Shown: positions 48,087-58,191, counted from the first letter of the stretch. The stretch: DNA of 64,000 nucleotides from an uncultured Alistipes sp. (GCA_944323075.1 CALURC010000016.1:186001-250000); one strand, 5' to 3'. Notes: a model not told the origin generated them from the sequence alone. Translations and numbers: made by a program.

Positions 48087-49016
48087 ATGAACACCAAAGC
48101 CAAAGGTTATATTTATGGAGCCATAGCCGCAGCTACCTATGGAATGAATCCCCTTTTTGCACTTCCTCTGTATGAAAACGGGATGAATGCAAACTCGGTT
48201 CTTTTTTTCCGTTATCTGTTCGCTATTCCCATACTTGCAATCATGATCAAATCTCGAGGTCGAAATTTCACGATACACCGAGCAGACCTACTCCCTCTGT
48301 CCGTCATGGGACTCCTTGTTGCCATCTCTTCGTTGGCTCTTTTTCTGAGTTACAACTACATGGATGCAGGAGTCGCCTCTACTATCTTGTTTGTTTACCC
48401 GATAATGGTAGCCGTCATAATGGCTCTTTTCTTTAAAGAAAAAATTACATGGTTTACCATAGTATGCATACTCATGGCACTTGGAGGCATAGCCATGCTT
48501 TATGAGGGCGAAAACGGAGTAACTCTCGATCCCATCGGTATATTGTTCGTCATGATATCCTCTCTGTCCTATGCGATCTATATCGTAGGAGTAAACCAGA
48601 CCAGACTCAAAAATATGGCAACCGTAAAAGTTACTTTCTACATCCTCACCTTCGGGCTCTCGGTATTCATGATTATGTTCTTGATGGGTAGTGAGCTGAT
48701 CGTTCCTTCAAAATGGTTTCTTTGGGGCAACATCGTAGCATTAGCACTTTTCCCGACAGCCATATCTTTCGTCTCAACAACCAAAGCCATTCAGTATATC
48801 GGTTCTACACCTACTGCTATTCTCGGAGCATTAGAGCCCGTAACCGCCGTAATTTTCGGAGTTACCATATTCGGAGAATCGTTCACTCCGAAGCTTGCTA
48901 CAGGGATCGTTATGATCATCTTCTCCGTCACTTTGATCATCGCCAAGGGAAACATAACCACACAAATGTTACGATTCCGGAAACTGTTTCCCAAACTAAT
49001 ACACAGACACAAATAG
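48087..49016 (+). CDS. EamA/DMT family transporter
   Basis: A 309-residue inner-membrane protein of ten predicted helices in two EamA repeats. The first opens GYIYGAIAAATYGMNPLFAL, with FFRYLFAIPILAIMIKSRG. The second opens PIGILFVMISSLSYAIYIVG and contains GSTPTAILGALEPVTAVIFG, the usual proline-rich end of such transporters. Family members export metabolites, amino acids or nucleotides; the substrate is unknown. No operon partner is visible. The 310 bases upstream hold no clear gene or promoter. Confidence 0.9.
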   Translation: MNTKAKGYIYGAIAAATYGMNPLFALPLYENGMNANSVLFFRYLFAIPILAIMIKSRGRNFTIHRADLLPLSVMGLLVAISSLALFLSYNYMDAGVASTILFVYPIMVAVIMALFFKEKITWFTIVCILMALGGIAMLYEGENGVTLDPIGILFVMISSLSYAIYIVGVNQTRLKNMATVKVTFYILTFGLSVFMIMFLMGSELIVPSKWFLWGNIVALALFPTAISFVSTTKAIQYIGSTPTAILGALEPVTAVIFGVTIFGESFTPKLATGIVMIIFSVTLIIAKGNITTQMLRFRKLFPKLIHRHK

Positions 49017-49118
49017 ATCATATCTCTTTATCGAACACCCGCAGCTGCCAGATACTTGACATGCGGTATCGAAATTTGTGTTCATTCCTACGAAAAAAGG
49101 ACCTGTCCATTAAACAAT

Positions 49119-49149
49119 ATAAAAAGCCCTGGGATGAATTTCCAGGACT
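49119..49149 (-). terminator. Terminator of the O-acylation operon
   Basis: AGCCCTGG at 49125-49132 pairs with CCAGGACT at 49142-49149 (one G-U). On the minus strand it is followed by TTTTTATA. It lies 60 bases after the last stop of the operon. Confidence 0.7.
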
Positions 49150-49208
49150 CTTTACATTGCCAAAAACATCTTACCTACTGGTTTTCGGCTTATATATCCG
49201 TTATTTCA

Positions 49209-51308
49209 CTAATCATCCGTTGCCACATTGAAATAGATCGGCAGGTCAAACAGAAGCAAATCATCTGACGTATATTCTGAGTTCAACTCCGGCCGCGCCG
49301 CTTCGGGCAACAAGGACAATTCATACGTTTCGCCTTCCCGTTTCTTATTTACGGAATTACCATCCATCAACGTCCACTCTTTCACGACAATGTATCCAGA
49401 AGGAATCGTTTCGGACCCCTCAATGACCTCATACTCCCGCGATACGATACACCGCCGATAGCCCTGTTCCAACACCTCCGATGGAGACGGGACCGTACTC
49501 GAACGCACCAACCGCGCCTTGACCGCAATCGGAGCGACGAAAGCCAGCTCATCCGAATGTTTCATGACGCTCTTGGCCCGCTGCTTCATCTGCTTGACAG
49601 ACAGCGCCCAACCGTAAACGATTACGTTGCGGATATTTCCCCGCCATGCACGGCCTCCGCCCCATTCGTCTCCGAAGATTAACCGGTTGTTGTCGCTCCA
49701 ATTGGAAAGATCGCCCTGGACCTTCATTGTCTGATTGATCCGGCCGTTGATCGACCACATCAGGATTCCCGGTTGATAGGAAACAGCTACATGATACACC
49801 TTGCCCATCTCAATGGTGCCAAGCTCTGTCTCCGGCGGAGTCCCGTTCGGTCCGGTTTCGGTAGTTCTCAACCGCAATATCAGCTTATCTTTTTCCTGAC
49901 CCAATGTCCAGTTTCTGTCGCTTGTTCCGTCGGAAAGGCTGATCATTCGGGCTGGGCCAGAAGCCTCCGGATCGTCCGCACGAAATTCGAGTTCGAACGC
50001 AAATTGATTCTCCTTCCGGGCAATATCCGTAAACAGACGGTTCACCTCATCGTCCATCGGTGTAAAATATCCGTTACGAATCTCCATCGAGTTGCCCTGT
50101 CCGATATAGGCATATCCGTGGGGCACCACGGCATCCGCCCGAATAAATTCGCCCGAAGCCGAAACAATCTGATTATTGCACAGACTATTACCCCAAGAGA
50201 AAATCGCACCATCGGCCCCTACCGGATAGCGATCCGTCTGAGCTGCCGTCACCGATGCAATCTTTTTCGTCCGCTCTACTGCCTCTTTCGACCGCCCGGT
50301 CATCAGATACTTCGTATTGTACCGGATCGCCTTTTCGCTTGCCCGATCCTCATACACGTGCACATCCGGGAACGACCCTTCATCGGTGATCTTCACGATC
50401 TGCTCCGTCTCGAAATGAGTATCGTCCGCCCACAAAGCGCACAGATGTACCGTATTACCGATATTCAGGTTCGGCGAATCGCCCATCGTCCGTGTGATGA
50501 AGAAGTGCATGTCCTGCGACGAACCGTAATGGTAGTTTCCGCCGGCTCCGGCATCTCCCCGGGCAGAACCATCGCTCCGGACCGCCTGTTTTTTTGCGTG
50601 ATAGACCCACTTGCTGTCAGCCGTCACATGTGGATGACAACCATTGGTCAATAAAATCTCTTTCCCTTTCAACGGACCTTCAAAGTAATATGTGTAAACA
50701 TTCGAATGTTTCCGATAGGCTGCAAATATTCCATTCGGAGCCATAAAAACAAAATTTTCCAACCTGTCAATAGGCACCTGTGCAACAAACTCCTTTTCCG
50801 AAACGGAACCGTCGGAAGAGAGCGTCACTTTAAACACCTTACCTGTTTTCGCCTGTGCGTAATAGAGGGTTTTCGGGTCACCGTACGAGTCATCACCCCA
50901 TGATGGAAAGTATCCTCGATCGATACGGATCGGTTTTGCCGGCAGCGGTCCATCGATCCGGACCACATAAATATCCCATTGACCGAAATCTCCATAATCA
51001 TTACCTCCGCTTCCGTCTTCGGTCTTACCAGCACAACGGGCAAAGGCCAACCACTTCCCGTCGAAAGAGATCTGGCCCTCGACATCTCCTCCAAGCTTGC
51101 CTTTTTCGCATATCAGCTGTTCGGTAGCATGGATCTCCTCGAATGTCATTCCGGGAGCAATCTCCACCCGGCACAATACCCGATCGTACCCATTTCCCTT
51201 GCTGTACGTAACAAAGCCGTGCGGAATCTGATATTGGGCTGAAACGGGATCGACTGCAAACAGAGCCATCACCGTTACTGCAAAAAATAGATACATCCGT
51301 TTCATCAT
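49209..51308 (-). CDS. Secreted TolB-like propeller fused to a LamG/concanavalin-like domain
   Basis: A 699-residue secreted protein with cleavable signal (MKRMYLFFAVTVMALFAVDP...). Residues about 25-330 form a TolB/WD40-like propeller (VEGQISFDGKWLAFARC, YFPSWGDDSYGDPKTLYYAQ, GCHPHVTADSKWVYHAKK). It is paralogous to the whole of the neighbouring 334-residue protein. Residues about 400-590 match a LamG lectin-like domain (NQFAFELEFRADDPEASG, VYHVAVSYQPGILMWSINGR, RAWRGNIRNVIVYGWAL). The last 100 residues are beta-rich and unassigned. LamG modules usually bind glycans. It ends the seven-gene operon. Confidence 0.75.
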   Translation of the reverse strand: MMKRMYLFFAVTVMALFAVDPVSAQYQIPHGFVTYSKGNGYDRVLCRVEIAPGMTFEEIHATEQLICEKGKLGGDVEGQISFDGKWLAFARCAGKTEDGSGGNDYGDFGQWDIYVVRIDGPLPAKPIRIDRGYFPSWGDDSYGDPKTLYYAQAKTGKVFKVTLSSDGSVSEKEFVAQVPIDRLENFVFMAPNGIFAAYRKHSNVYTYYFEGPLKGKEILLTNGCHPHVTADSKWVYHAKKQAVRSDGSARGDAGAGGNYHYGSSQDMHFFITRTMGDSPNLNIGNTVHLCALWADDTHFETEQIVKITDEGSFPDVHVYEDRASEKAIRYNTKYLMTGRSKEAVERTKKIASVTAAQTDRYPVGADGAIFSWGNSLCNNQIVSASGEFIRADAVVPHGYAYIGQGNSMEIRNGYFTPMDDEVNRLFTDIARKENQFAFELEFRADDPEASGPARMISLSDGTSDRNWTLGQEKDKLILRLRTTETGPNGTPPETELGTIEMGKVYHVAVSYQPGILMWSINGRINQTMKVQGDLSNWSDNNRLIFGDEWGGGRAWRGNIRNVIVYGWALSVKQMKQRAKSVMKHSDELAFVAPIAVKARLVRSSTVPSPSEVLEQGYRRCIVSREYEVIEGSETIPSGYIVVKEWTLMDGNSVNKKREGETYELSLLPEAARPELNSEYTSDDLLLFDLPIYFNVATDD

Positions 51309-51334
51309 ACGTATGTTTTAATTCGTATCACAAA

Positions 51335-52339
51335 TTATTTCGATTTCTCTTTCAGAATTTTGGTATTTTTTGCCGCGATTTTCTTATTCTTTGCGGTCGG
51401 ATAGACATGTATGTCCACCCATGAACCGTCATCACAAATCTTCATAAAAGCATCCGTCTCGAACTGGGTATCGGTCGTATAGAGCGGACACAGCCACACT
51501 TCGCCGCCCTGATTCTGGTTGTTCGAATCGCCTGTACGCTTGGTAACGAACCAATGCATATCGGCCGAAGATCCGTAATGATAGGGTCCGCCAGCTCCTG
51601 CACTACCGCGTGCAGAACCATCGTTGCGCACCGCATTGCGTGAAGCATGATAGACCCATTTGCTGTCGGCCGTTATGTGCGGATGGCACCCTGCACTCAA
51701 CCGGACATCCTTGCCGGCCAACGGACCCGAGAAAAAGTAGGTGGACACCATCCCGTTCTTCCGGAATGCAGCATACGTCCCATCCGGAGCGGCAAAAGTA
51801 CATCCTTCATACCCATCCGGGGGTAATACGCCGAGAACACCCTCTTTCAGCACCTTCCCCCGATCGTCTATCGTAACCTGTCGGATACACCGTTCCTTTT
51901 CATAGGTATAATAAAGCGTCTTGACCTCCTGATCGGAATCGTCGCTCCACGACGGAAAATATCCGGGACCGATACGGATGGGTTCGGCCGGCAACGTTCC
52001 GTCGATCCGCACGACATAGATCTCCCATTTGTCGTAATCGTGGTAGTCGTTGTTTCCCTTGCCTTTGGTGGTTTTCGCCACCGTACGGGCAAAAGCCAAC
52101 CACTTGCCGTCAAATGAGATCTGCCCCTCGATATCGCCTCCGATCGCTCCCTTCTCGCAGATTTTCCGTTCGGTTGCCGCAATCTGCTCGGGAGTGTCTC
52201 CCGGATGCACGTCGACACGATACAAGGTACGCTGGCTGTCGTTTCCCTTGCTGTAAACGATAAAGCCCTCGGGCAGCGAATACTGAGCCTGAAGTGTACC
52301 GACAATTCCCGTCAGCAGCAACATCCATAACCATTTCAT
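51335..52339 (-). CDS. Secreted TolB-like beta-propeller, paralogue of the next gene
   Basis: A 334-residue secreted protein with signal MKWLWMLLLTGIVGTLQAQ. It opens YSLPEGFIVYSKGNDSQRTL and holds propeller blades IEGQISFDGKWLAFARTVAK, WEIYVVRIDGTLPAEPIRIG and GCHPHITADSKWVYHASRNA. Long stretches match the N-terminal half of the 699-residue protein, showing a tandem duplication. It ends in a basic tail instead of a LamG domain. Function is unknown; a glycan- or protein-binding surface role is plausible. Gaps are 21 and 26 bases to its neighbours. Confidence 0.75.
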   Translation of the reverse strand: MKWLWMLLLTGIVGTLQAQYSLPEGFIVYSKGNDSQRTLYRVDVHPGDTPEQIAATERKICEKGAIGGDIEGQISFDGKWLAFARTVAKTTKGKGNNDYHDYDKWEIYVVRIDGTLPAEPIRIGPGYFPSWSDDSDQEVKTLYYTYEKERCIRQVTIDDRGKVLKEGVLGVLPPDGYEGCTFAAPDGTYAAFRKNGMVSTYFFSGPLAGKDVRLSAGCHPHITADSKWVYHASRNAVRNDGSARGSAGAGGPYHYGSSADMHWFVTKRTGDSNNQNQGGEVWLCPLYTTDTQFETDAFMKICDDGSWVDIHVYPTAKNKKIAAKNTKILKEKSK

Positions 52340-52360
52340 GACTTCTGCCGATAAAGGATT

Positions 52361-53371
52361 TTACTTCAACGGAACCTGATTGCTCCAGCTGCTGGCTTCG
52401 GTAAATTCACGCGCACTGAGACACCACACGAAAACCTTCTTCTGTTTAAGGAACGACGGATCTGCCTTGCTGCGACGATAGACATTGATGCGCGAAGGTG
52501 TGGCTCCGGAGCCCCGGACTCCGATCACCTCGATCGGCATCTTCAGAGCACAAGCCAGATTCGACGCCAATCCCGCCTGCGAGGCGAACATATCGCCTCC
52601 GGCATCGAACACCAACGTATGGCTGTCACCGAACAACAGAACAGGACTCGCCTTGTCGACTACCGGATCCCCCGAAATGAAATGGAGTTTACGCGTCTCG
52701 GAATACCCCTTTGCAAGGCTCTTATAGAGATCGCCCGTAAAAGTAAGGTCTGAGGTCTTCTCGGTGTAGCTCTTCGATCCGGATATTCCGTACGACTTCA
52801 ATTTCCCGGCAATAGCTTGTGCGGCTACCTTTGCTCCTTCTCCCGAAAAGTGCGAATCCCCCAGACAGTACAACGGTTCGGAGAGCCCCTTCTTTTTGCT
52901 CAGAAACAGCGGCGTCAAGTCGAGTACCTCAACCCCCTGCTTTTTCAACTCCTGATAAAAACGCTGCAACGACGCATCGTACCGCGTCCCGGAGGTGAAA
53001 TTCCCATCAGCCAGTTTCTCGGGATAGATAACGGCCTTCGGCGGAATCGGCACGACCAACAACTTGATCTTCTCCGCCTTCAATGCCTTGTCGTAAGCCA
53101 CGATCGCCTGTAACGGGTCTTGAGCTTTGGGGTCTTTGCACTGAGCGGTTTTCGCTGCTGCATCGCCCCAGAAATCTCCGGCTCCCAGATGCCGCAACTC
53201 GCTCTTGAGGAAATACCATCCATCGGCGCCCTCAACTGCAATCGAGGCTGCGGATTGGGCCCGCTCCTTACAGTAATTCTGAAAATTGGTACCGTTTTGG
53301 GCCCATACCCCCGAAAACACCATCGAAAAGCACATCAGCCATCCGACCTTTTTCCAAACAATCTGTTTCAT
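52361..53371 (-). CDS. Secreted AlgJ/AlgX-like SGNH acetyltransferase-type protein
   Basis: A 336-residue secreted protein (signal ending SGVWAQ). It has the AlgX/AlgJ pattern: GWYFLKSELRHLGAGDFWGD, then LLVVPIPPKAVIYPEKL. The DxH element is CLGDSHFSGEGAKVAAQ and the nucleophile region is LLFGDSHTLVFDAGGDM (GDSH), with the late conserved VFVWCLSAREFTEAS. In alginate systems, such proteins pass acetyl groups from the MBOAT protein to polysaccharide hydroxyls. It is the fifth gene of the operon, next to a longer relative. Confidence 0.82.
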   Translation of the reverse strand: MKQIVWKKVGWLMCFSMVFSGVWAQNGTNFQNYCKERAQSAASIAVEGADGWYFLKSELRHLGAGDFWGDAAAKTAQCKDPKAQDPLQAIVAYDKALKAEKIKLLVVPIPPKAVIYPEKLADGNFTSGTRYDASLQRFYQELKKQGVEVLDLTPLFLSKKKGLSEPLYCLGDSHFSGEGAKVAAQAIAGKLKSYGISGSKSYTEKTSDLTFTGDLYKSLAKGYSETRKLHFISGDPVVDKASPVLLFGDSHTLVFDAGGDMFASQAGLASNLACALKMPIEVIGVRGSGATPSRINVYRRSKADPSFLKQKKVFVWCLSAREFTEASSWSNQVPLK

Positions 53372-53416
53372 CGTATATCTTTTTATTCGTTAAAATAATC
53401 TTCTCATGACATCCGG

Positions 53417-55033
53417 TCAAGGACACAGTTCACCCCACACAGGCACCTCCAGCTGCAACATCACATCGTCCAGCTCATTCCGGTTCAACCCGCCCATCTG
53501 CGCCTCGTAATCGCTCCAACTCTTCAACACGACACGGATCGTCTCGCCCTGACGCAAAAATGCGGCATCGGTCAGACGGCGGTCCTTCATACCGAGCAGG
53601 TAGACTACAGCCTGGGCCTGTTCAACGGAATGATCCTCCGAACAGATATCGGTCAGATGCAACGTGATTACATGGTCGGAATAGGTCACCTCCTGCGGGT
53701 CGGGTGACGCGGAACGTGCCGCAATGTATGCCGAAACAACTATCGAGTCGCCCGGTTGCAGGTTCAGAAAATCGCTCTCGTGCGGCTCCCCTAAATGCAT
53801 GGCTACCGGAGTCCAGTCGCCGAAAGACAATTCACGCATCGAGAACTCCCAGACAACGACACTTTTGTTCGCCAACCGGTCGACCCCACGCTCCAACTCG
53901 TTGCTCAGCATTTTCCGGGTGGCAATACTTCCCTCATCGTTGCGGCGGATCGCATCGACCGGCTGCTGCAACAGATAGGAGAGCTGTTCGGCAAATCCGG
54001 CCCCGTAACCCCAGCCCAACCCGTTCAACGAATAGATGTTGCTGAAACTGTCTCCCAGAAAGAGGCAGGAGGCATACGGATCGGGCATCCATACATTTCC
54101 CATCGCATCGGTCACCGGATGAGCCTCAACCTGTTCCGACGAAGCGAGCAGCGTTCGTCCGCTGTATTCGAGCATGGTGTAAATATCACCCAAATGATCG
54201 ACCGGTGTACTCCGACGGAGATATCCCGCCGCACCATACGACATCAATCCCTCCGAAACGAGCAGGCGTGCCAGAGAATCGGCCACCGCCTCCATCCCTT
54301 CGGGTGTCCAGTGTGTGTCAGTTTTCAAATAGGCGGCAATGCCTTCTGCTTTTAATCTTTGCAAAATTGAGGTCGGATCAAAAACCAGAATTCCCTGTGC
54401 CTGTAATTCGGAAAGGAAAGTCCGATAGCTTTCGTTCTTGACTGTCGATACGGAATCGACACAACTGCCGCTCAACATCTCGGGATAGAGCATCGGCTTT
54501 ACCGGAACCGGCATGACCACCAGACGGATTCCCCGTTCTTCGAGTTGCCGAGAGAAATCGGTAATTGCCACAACCGGATCTTTCCCGGCCTGCTCCCTGT
54601 ACTGCAAAAAAGGCTTGCCCGTCACATACTGGATGTCCTTGTCGTAGAACCACCAACCTTCCCGGCCCATGATCGCCTTTTCGTTGCCGGTCCGCAGGCA
54701 TCGGGTCAGAAACCACTGAAACGGTGAAGGAAATACATCCCGTAGAAACGAAGCCTTTTCCAACTCCGATTCGAAACTTTTCCGCGCTTCGATCAATCGG
54801 TTATTTCCTGCAACAACCTCGTTCAAAACACCTTGTAAGGAGTCTTTCCCCGTTGTATCGGACGGAACCTGATACGAAAACGACGAGACAAACAGATCTA
54901 CCAACGGTACGATCGCGATCAATGCAAGAAATACGATCGTGATCGTTTTTGCCGTCTTCCTCTCGATCCGTGTACTTTGAATCTCAAGATTCGCCTCTTC
55001 CTCTCTATTGTGACTATGTTTCTGCTGTGCCAT
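53417..55033 (-). CDS. Membrane-anchored AlgJ-like SGNH acetyltransferase-type protein
   Basis: A 538-residue protein with one N-terminal helix (TIVFLALIAIVPLVDLFVSS) and a periplasmic AlgJ-like domain. IMGREGWWFYDKDIQYVTGK opens it, LVVMPVPVKPMLYPEML follows. LKTDTHWTPEGMEAVADSLA holds the DTHW element, CLFLGDSFSNIYSLNG the GDS nucleophile and SVVVWEFSMRELSFGDW the conserved end. The last 150 residues form an extra beta domain. It sits 10 bases after the MBOAT gene, the standard partner that carries acyl groups across the membrane, so transfer onto an extracytoplasmic glycan is expected. Confidence 0.88.
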   Translation of the reverse strand: MAQQKHSHNREEEANLEIQSTRIERKTAKTITIVFLALIAIVPLVDLFVSSFSYQVPSDTTGKDSLQGVLNEVVAGNNRLIEARKSFESELEKASFLRDVFPSPFQWFLTRCLRTGNEKAIMGREGWWFYDKDIQYVTGKPFLQYREQAGKDPVVAITDFSRQLEERGIRLVVMPVPVKPMLYPEMLSGSCVDSVSTVKNESYRTFLSELQAQGILVFDPTSILQRLKAEGIAAYLKTDTHWTPEGMEAVADSLARLLVSEGLMSYGAAGYLRRSTPVDHLGDIYTMLEYSGRTLLASSEQVEAHPVTDAMGNVWMPDPYASCLFLGDSFSNIYSLNGLGWGYGAGFAEQLSYLLQQPVDAIRRNDEGSIATRKMLSNELERGVDRLANKSVVVWEFSMRELSFGDWTPVAMHLGEPHESDFLNLQPGDSIVVSAYIAARSASPDPQEVTYSDHVITLHLTDICSEDHSVEQAQAVVYLLGMKDRRLTDAAFLRQGETIRVVLKSWSDYEAQMGGLNRNELDDVMLQLEVPVWGELCP

Positions 55034-55043
55034 GACAAAAGGA

Positions 55044-56507
55044 TTAGAAGATAAAATAGATAAACGGATTATACGACTGCGAGGTCAGCGCAGCTATCGA
55101 GAGCAGAAACAGAGCGAGCAGGGCAAATGCTTTGGGTCGCGAAATGCAACGGGTCCAGTTCCAAGCCGTCGGTGCACACCAGACGATCGCTGCCGCAACC
55201 ACCATCGATACCCAAGCATAGGGGGTCAGCATCGAGGCCGACAAGATTCCCGAGCCGGACACTCCTGCTCCGACCCCGAACATCGACTGTACATAGGCCC
55301 AAGCATCCGGTAGGGTCGCCGCACGGAAAAAGACCCAAGCGAATACCACGACCGCATAGGTCGCCAACATTTTTACCGACGACGGGATCCGTGTCCATAA
55401 GGTATTTTCCCGTTGGGTCCGCTCCACGACGAGCATCACACCGTGAATACCGCCCCAGATGATAAAATTCCACGCTGCCCCGTGCCACAGCCCGCCCAAC
55501 AGCATCACCATAAGCAGATTGACATAGGTCCGGATTTTCCCTTTCCGGTTCCCGCCCAACGGAATGTAGAGGTAATCGCGCAACCATGAGGAGAGTGAGA
55601 TGTGCCAACGTCTCCAAAACTCGGTAATCGAACGGGAACGATAGGGCAAGTCAAAGTTTTTGGGGAACACGAAACCCAACATCAGTCCCAAGCCGATTGC
55701 CATATTGGAGTACCCGGCGAAATCGAAGAAGATCTGAAACGAATAGGCAATGGCTCCGGTCCACGCCTCGCCCGCTGTACGTGTTGCCGCATCAAAAGCC
55801 CAGTCCGCAACCTTTCCGCACGGGTTGGCCAACACGACCTTCTGTCCCAAACCCACCACGAAAAAAGCGATACCCCGTGCAAACTTCTCCCACGAATAGG
55901 TCCGATACCGCAACTGGTCGGCCACCTCTTGAAAACGGATAATCGGTCCGGCAACCAGCTGCGGATACATCGACACGTAACAGGCAAAGTCAATGAAATG
56001 GGTAATTCCACGCGCATCACCCCGATAGACATCGATCGAATAGCTCATCGACTGGAACGTATAGAAACTGATTCCCAACGGCAATACGATGTGCAGGGCC
56101 GGCAAGACCCACGTATCCGACATGTAGAGCATGGACATCAGCGCATTCCAGTTCTCGATTCCGAAGTTTCCGTATTTGAAGAAACACAACAACGACAGAT
56201 TCGACACGATCGATACGACCAGAGCCGTCTTCTGTTTTCGGGTCCGTGGTTCTCCTTTCGGCAGAATGGATATGGAGCTACGCTCGGATTTGGGCCGGTC
56301 GAAATACTGCATAATATAGAGACCGCAGCAATAATCGATCAGCGTCGACAGGAAAAGCAACAGAACAAAAAGCGGATTGGTCCATCCGTAAAAGATGTAA
56401 CTCAACAGCGTCAGTACGGCATGACGCGTTCTTCCCCGTACGGCATAATAAATACATAACGCAACGGGCAGAAACCAGAACAGGAACAGATGACTGCTGA
56501 AGACCAT
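55044..56507 (-). CDS. MBOAT family membrane-bound O-acyltransferase (AlgI/DltB type)
   Basis: A 487-residue multi-pass inner-membrane acyltransferase. Signature segments are ITEFWRRWHISLSSWLRDYL and IPLGGNRKGKIRTYVNLLMV. The catalytic His region is MLLGGLWHGAAWNFIIWGGI followed by HGVMLV. The early motif MSYSIDVYRGDARGITHFID and FACYVSMYPQLVAGPIIRF are typical of AlgI. It moves acyl groups (usually acetyl) from a cytoplasmic donor to a periplasmic acceptor. It is flanked by AlgJ-like genes, as in alginate acetylation. The acyl group and glycan here are unknown. Confidence 0.93.
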   Translation of the reverse strand: MVFSSHLFLFWFLPVALCIYYAVRGRTRHAVLTLLSYIFYGWTNPLFVLLLFLSTLIDYCCGLYIMQYFDRPKSERSSISILPKGEPRTRKQKTALVVSIVSNLSLLCFFKYGNFGIENWNALMSMLYMSDTWVLPALHIVLPLGISFYTFQSMSYSIDVYRGDARGITHFIDFACYVSMYPQLVAGPIIRFQEVADQLRYRTYSWEKFARGIAFFVVGLGQKVVLANPCGKVADWAFDAATRTAGEAWTGAIAYSFQIFFDFAGYSNMAIGLGLMLGFVFPKNFDLPYRSRSITEFWRRWHISLSSWLRDYLYIPLGGNRKGKIRTYVNLLMVMLLGGLWHGAAWNFIIWGGIHGVMLVVERTQRENTLWTRIPSSVKMLATYAVVVFAWVFFRAATLPDAWAYVQSMFGVGAGVSGSGILSASMLTPYAWVSMVVAAAIVWCAPTAWNWTRCISRPKAFALLALFLLSIAALTSQSYNPFIYFIF

Positions 56508-56517
56508 GACTCACTCC

Positions 56518-58143
56518 CTATTGCAAAACCAAGATCGCATCTTCTTCGCTGTGCGACTCGGTCTCGATTCGGTTCTCCGTATAAGAGAGCTCAGCCTTTT
56601 CGTACAATCCCGTCGCAGGATAATACCACGAAGCCTTCTTAAACCGTCTGTTCCGCTCATTTTTCACCACGACACGTTGAGCCGAAGGAACATAGACCAG
56701 GATCAACTTACCCTGATCATCGGCCACAGCCATCATCGTCCGCGCGACATGCTCAGACGCCCCGTTGTCCTCCAACAGATCAGCCTGCGGACGCAGTTTC
56801 CACCATGTCAATCGATTAAAGAACGAATACAACCGACCGACCTGAATACTACCGCTACTTTCAATACCATCTTTCCAATCATATTGGGACGGATTTCTCA
56901 TCCCGTGGTTGAACGACTTCTCTCCGACCCGAAGCCAAGGCCATGTACTCCATGCCCCATACCCCACTCCGGCAACCGGTGCACTGAACATACTCCAAAA
57001 GATGCTTTTCCGAACCTCGTAAGCATTTCCGGGCTCCCCCTGCGCCTCATATACCGGTTCCGTATCGATGATCGGACGCGGTTTAAGCTGAGCCCAATTC
57101 TCAACAACCGGCCCTTGTGTTTTCCAACGTATCGTCGACTCGGAGTTCGAGTGCCCCGTCTGATAGGAGATCATACTCAACCACTCCTCTCCGTCATAAT
57201 CATTCCCATACCAACGACGACCCGCAGCATGCAGGGTCACAACATTATCGACCGTATTTTTATCCTCTCCGAAAACCCGTCGGCCAATCTCCTGCCACTT
57301 TGCCAGATTCGATCCGGTAAAATAGCCGTCTCCGCCGAGATTCCAAATTACATGATAGGCTTCATAGCGCGCCTTAATGTATTCAGCCAATTTTATCGCA
57401 CTTTCAATCGGCAATTTATCACCTGGATTTCCGTCTCCGGGATAAGCCCACAACATTACAGGTGCGGCAACAAGCCCCATCCGGTTGATCCGATCGATCT
57501 TACGGTCAAGTTTCTGAAAGAAAAGCGGATTGATCCGGATCGGATCTTCTCCTGAAAAAGCCGGGGGATCGAGCTCCGATGCAGGGAGTCCGCGCCATTG
57601 GGTAGTTACAAACTGGATAACCGTGTAGGTATTCTGCTTTCTTTGTTGCAAATAGGTCTCCCATTCCTCGTCTGTCGAACGCATCGCTCCATTCCATGTC
57701 GTACAACCCAGATAGAAAAACGGGGTTCCGTCGGCATACGACAGATGGTAATCTCCCGGCCGGTGAACAATCTTCCCGTTTCGGTAGATCGGCAACGACG
57801 AACGGTTCTTCGTGCAAACAAACGTTCCGTTCTGATCATGCAATCCCGAATTCGCTACATCCGAACAGGTGGTCCGAAAACTCCACTTGCCCTTTTCGTT
57901 CGGCATGAACCGCACCATCCACCGGCTCTCCCCATCCCAGAAGCCCTCACTTTGATACTTTTTTCCCGAAGGGGAGACAAACGTTACCTGTAAAGCGACA
58001 TCGTACACCGGTCGATCGTAGGCTACCGGACTTTCGAACGTCAACTCAAACCGATCCCAGATCGGCACTTTGGGTATGTCTTCTTTGGCTGTCAAAAGAC
58101 CGAAAGCAAGTCCCGCGACAACCGTTAAAAGCAGTTTTTTCAT
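56518..58143 (-). CDS. DUF5060/DUF4038 secreted glycoside hydrolase (apiosidase/GH140-like)
   Basis: A 541-residue secreted enzyme (signal MKKLLLTVVAGLAFGLLTAK). Residues about 25-110 are a DUF5060 beta domain (IWDRFELTFESPVAYDRPVY). Residues about 125-450 are a DUF4038-type TIM barrel with PFFYLGCTTWNGAMRSTDEE, VIWNLGGDGYF (Asp272) and RPIIDTEPVYE (Glu362). These two acids sit where GH140-like enzymes place catalytic residues. A C-terminal beta domain follows. The substrate is unknown; apiose is not implied. It lies 10 bases from the MBOAT gene, an unusual partner for such a hydrolase. Confidence 0.85.
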   Translation of the reverse strand: MKKLLLTVVAGLAFGLLTAKEDIPKVPIWDRFELTFESPVAYDRPVYDVALQVTFVSPSGKKYQSEGFWDGESRWMVRFMPNEKGKWSFRTTCSDVANSGLHDQNGTFVCTKNRSSLPIYRNGKIVHRPGDYHLSYADGTPFFYLGCTTWNGAMRSTDEEWETYLQQRKQNTYTVIQFVTTQWRGLPASELDPPAFSGEDPIRINPLFFQKLDRKIDRINRMGLVAAPVMLWAYPGDGNPGDKLPIESAIKLAEYIKARYEAYHVIWNLGGDGYFTGSNLAKWQEIGRRVFGEDKNTVDNVVTLHAAGRRWYGNDYDGEEWLSMISYQTGHSNSESTIRWKTQGPVVENWAQLKPRPIIDTEPVYEAQGEPGNAYEVRKSIFWSMFSAPVAGVGYGAWSTWPWLRVGEKSFNHGMRNPSQYDWKDGIESSGSIQVGRLYSFFNRLTWWKLRPQADLLEDNGASEHVARTMMAVADDQGKLILVYVPSAQRVVVKNERNRRFKKASWYYPATGLYEKAELSYTENRIETESHSEEDAILVLQ

Positions 58144-58191
58144 TAAAATAAGTTTATTAGATTAGGTTAGTTTTATTTTTTGAATCCTCTT

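Noticed and set aside
47895..48278. Minus-strand open frame of 127 codons before the EamA gene
   Set aside because: It overlaps the start of the EamA gene, has no similarity, and its composition is that of AT-rich intergenic sequence.
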